Source of the DNA: Rhizophagus clarus
Lineage: Eukaryota > Glomeromycota > Glomeromycetes > Glomerales > Glomeraceae
Direction of reading: 5' to 3'
NCBI GenBank assembly: GCA_015698045.1
Contig: BLAL01000047.1
Span: 558,001-622,000 of the forward strand
DNA: 64,000 bases
Part shown: positions 61,463 through 64,000 of the stretch, one piece after another
How positions within the stretch are numbered: position 1 is the first letter of the stretch
How the letters are laid out: the number at the start of each line of letters is the position of its first letter
Notes under the pieces: generated by a model
Database searches by the model: none
Told to the model about the DNA's origin: nothing
Seen by the model: only the letters and a program-made list of their open reading frames with translations
Translations under genes and position numbers: made by a program

Positions 61463-62807
61463 TTGTTTTTTTGGTAAATTAAATTAACGACATTATTATT
61501 ATATTTGAAATTTTTATCGGTTATTAATACTTTGGTAAATATTTCACAATTATCCTTAGTTTGTAATTATATAGTTATATAAAAAATTTATTCAACCTGA
61601 ATTATTAAATCTATAAATTATCAATAAAAAAGGAATTTATAACAAATTTATAGCAATTATAACAATGATTTTATTAAACTTACAGTAGTCAAAAAATTAA
61701 ATAATTTTATAAAAATTATCATTTTTCTAATTTAAAATAAATTTCATGATATAAACATATAAATCATTAAGAGTCTATTAATTATTCTACTCTAACCAAC
61801 CATGTTGATTGACGATATAAATGAACTTTTATTCGGCTAGCTTTTTATAATCTTTTTATTCTTTTGTTTTTAAATACATAATAATAATATCGACTAATAA
61901 AAAAAAATATCAACAAAGTCTAAATGATTTTACTGCTGAACGATAATAATATCGATTTTATTATCAAAAATCAAACAGAACTTATACATCAGATTGATAT
62001 CTGATAAAAAGGCTACTAATGAAAGTTCTATATTTTTAAATGTTTATAATTTATATTTATCTTCTTTATACATTTACCAGATTTTATTAGCAAAAAATTG
62101 TTTATTTTAGCTTTAATAATAACATTCATTAAAATAAATAAAGATTATATTATAAAGGATTTTGAATTGCGTACAATTGTTAAAAGGAATTACTTGCAAT
62201 AGTACTGTAATTATTAATTATCATAAATTTATTTAGTGAAAATAAGTAAATAATAATATTATAATGTTCCATGTATGTGTTGGAGCTAATACAAATAATA
62301 TTCAATGTAATCATTTATTCAACTTTATCAAATTATTTATAATCATATTTACGATTAAAAAAAATGAAATGATAATTATACTGCAAAGTTGTTACCTAAA
62401 TTTTATATATAGCAATAATGAAAATATTTTTATAATTTTAATTTTGTTATTCACCGTTGTTTATTTAAAATAAATTGTCTTAACTGGAAATAAAATATCT
62501 AAAAGTAATTTAAGCACCTTTCTCTTAACCATGTTTATTATAATTTTAATAAGATTTTAAAGTAATAACTAGTATACAGCAAAATGAGCAAATTAATTAG
62601 TTTATTACAAACACATTCAAAAACTTTGTTTCATCAAATTAAATATTAATCAATGCAAATCAAAATAATTTGAGGAATACTTTTTATTTGTTATAAATTT
62701 GTATCACAAAAATTTATTTTCTCAGAAAAAAAAATTAGATACCGTACTGATACGTATTTGAAATTACAAACGCCTAAAATTCACAAAATGTAGTACAACG
62801 AGGATTT
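61463..62807. other. AT-rich spacer in the kinase array
   Basis: A weak remnant of the 3' block (TTAGTTTGTAATTATATAG) lies near 61,556. Otherwise no feature is supported. Confidence 0.4.
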
Positions 62808-62888
62808 GATCGACAATTTGCATTTATTAAGTTGTCCCGGAGTTTGCGTAAATGAATAAATAATTCATCCTTTCTTATTGATTACAAT
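62808..62888 (+). promoter_or_regulatory. Shared promoter-proximal block of kinase copy 7
   Basis: GATCGACAATTTGCATTTAT starts 81 bp before the ATG and differs by two bases from the versions before copies 4 and 5, while the surrounding DNA is otherwise diverged. GGAGTTTGCGTAAATGAA corresponds to the GGAGTTTGTGTTAACGAA of those copies. Confidence 0.45.
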
Positions 62889-64000
62889 ATGTCTACTATT
62901 CGACATGAATTAATTTATGCAACAATTCACAGAGTCACAATTTTAACAGATGCTAATATTCACAATGATATACACAAACAATTTGAATTTCAAAAGCAAA
63001 CAGTTCTTGCTGATAAAATTCTTACAAATGATGAAAAAACTTATGCAATAAGAGAATTAACTAAAAATTATGATCGAGATAAAGTTATGGATAATGATGG
63101 TGTAAGAAGAATTTGTGAAAATTGCAACCAAGAATGTTTGGCTACATTATACTGCGAATATTGTGTCCGAAATTATTTAAAAAAAAATTTTTCCAATTGG
63201 ACATCTGGAAATAATAACATTGATAATTTAATACGGAAATGTCAAATGGAAACACTAATGCCAAATAAAATAGTTGAATGGATCCCATATGGTAACTTAG
63301 AAAATATTAAATATCTAACAAAAGGACTAAAGTAGTACTTAAAAAATTTGAAAATGTTGAAAATGCGAATAAACGTTGGTTTGAAGAGGTTTGTATAATC
63401 TATTCTAAATTTATTTATAAAATTTTTTTATTATAAAAAAAATTTTTATTTTTACAGGCAAAAATACATTTATCTATAAGTAATAAATGGGCAGAAGTTG
63501 TTCGATGTTATGGTTAAACTCAAGACCCATCAAATGAAAATTATATGCTTGTAATGATGAAGAGGGACATGGATTTAAGAAAATATTTGCAACAAAATCA
63601 TAATCAACTTACATGGAAAGATAGAATTAAAATTATTTATGAAATAATTCTTGCACTTAGTTTTATTCATTATGAGAAAGCAATTCATGAGATTTGCATT
63701 CTGGAAATATATTATATTCGCAATTTAATAATTCTTGGCGCATTAGTGATCTTGGATTTTGTGGACCTGCTGATAAATCATCAAAAAGTATATATGGAAA
63801 TCTTCCCTATACAGCACCTGAAATTATTATCGGAAAAGAATATAACTTTGCATCTGATATTTATAGTATTGCAATTCTTATGTGGGAAATTTCATCTGGA
63901 CAACCACCATTTATAAATTATGAACATGAAAATGAAATTGTAATGAATATTATTAATGGCATAAGGCCAAAAATTGTGCCAGCAACTCCATTAGAGTATA
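62889..64000 (+). pseudogene. TKL-like kinase array copy 7: pseudogene running off the window
   Basis: Exon 1 has an intact start and Cys knuckle (CENCNQECLATLYCEYC). About 105-110 bp encoding the glycine loop through the EWDSKKQQ segment are missing at about 63,325, so the frame meets TAG at 63,333. Exon 2 (from 63,458) has a TAA at 63,515 caused by a shift in YGLTQ. One base is also lost in HRD: ATTCATGAGATTTGC at about 63,682, where intact copies have ATTCATAGAGATTTGC. The C-lobe continues readably to the window edge, so tail exons are probably beyond it. A product of about 148 residues, knuckle plus start of the N-lobe, remains possible. Confidence 0.85.

Noticed and set aside
62264..62473. 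69-codon plus-strand frame
   Set aside because: It is AT-driven in an array spacer, has no homology to the kinase copies and shows no splice structure.

Overview
The window looks like nuclear DNA of an arbuscular mycorrhizal fungus, most likely Rhizophagus or a close relative in Glomeromycotina. The basis is very high A+T, long homopolymer runs, short GT-AG introns of about 50-120 bp, a MATA-HMG-type protein, and a tandem family of TKL-like kinases of the kind expanded in these fungi. The species is an inference; the splice models are read by eye from frame continuity and consensus sites.

Left part (1-28,100): scattered single genes in AT-rich spacers. These are a short kinase-N-lobe-like gene (2,663-3,176), an unrecognised polytopic membrane protein (5,348-6,767), a minus-strand amino-acid transporter of the AAAP/AVT family (7,273-9,700), a broken kinase copy (about 10,868-11,378), a tRNA-Pro(CGG) (12,324-12,395), an unrecognised single-pass membrane protein (13,758-15,861), a decayed GC-richer coding patch (about 17,440-19,260), a URI1/Bud27 prefoldin-like gene (19,629-21,673) and a minus-strand HMG-box gene (25,636-26,547).

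Middle (28,106-37,308): one large gene, the Fmp27/Hobbit/BLTP2 bridge-like lipid transfer protein, 2,903 residues in seven exons.

Right part (37,728-64,000): a head-to-tail array of zinc-knuckle plus TKL-kinase genes, all on the plus strand. Two copies are intact (50,701-53,025 and 54,613-56,907). Two are full-length or near full-length pseudogenes (37,728-40,058 and 62,889 to beyond the edge). Three are relics (44,858-46,345; 48,371-49,470; 60,292-61,462). The intact copies lie in a recent tandem duplication of about 3.7 kb, one of whose upstream regions carries a 203-bp insertion. Each gene ends in a chain of six tiny exons with only phase-1 introns and lengths divisible by three, followed by a conserved, possibly structured block 3' of the stop.

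The most interesting signal is this kinase array. Its modular C-terminal tail could be reshaped by exon skipping or intron retention without losing frame, a stop codon is conserved inside the first tail intron, and promoter and 3' blocks are shared between copies while many kinase domains decay.
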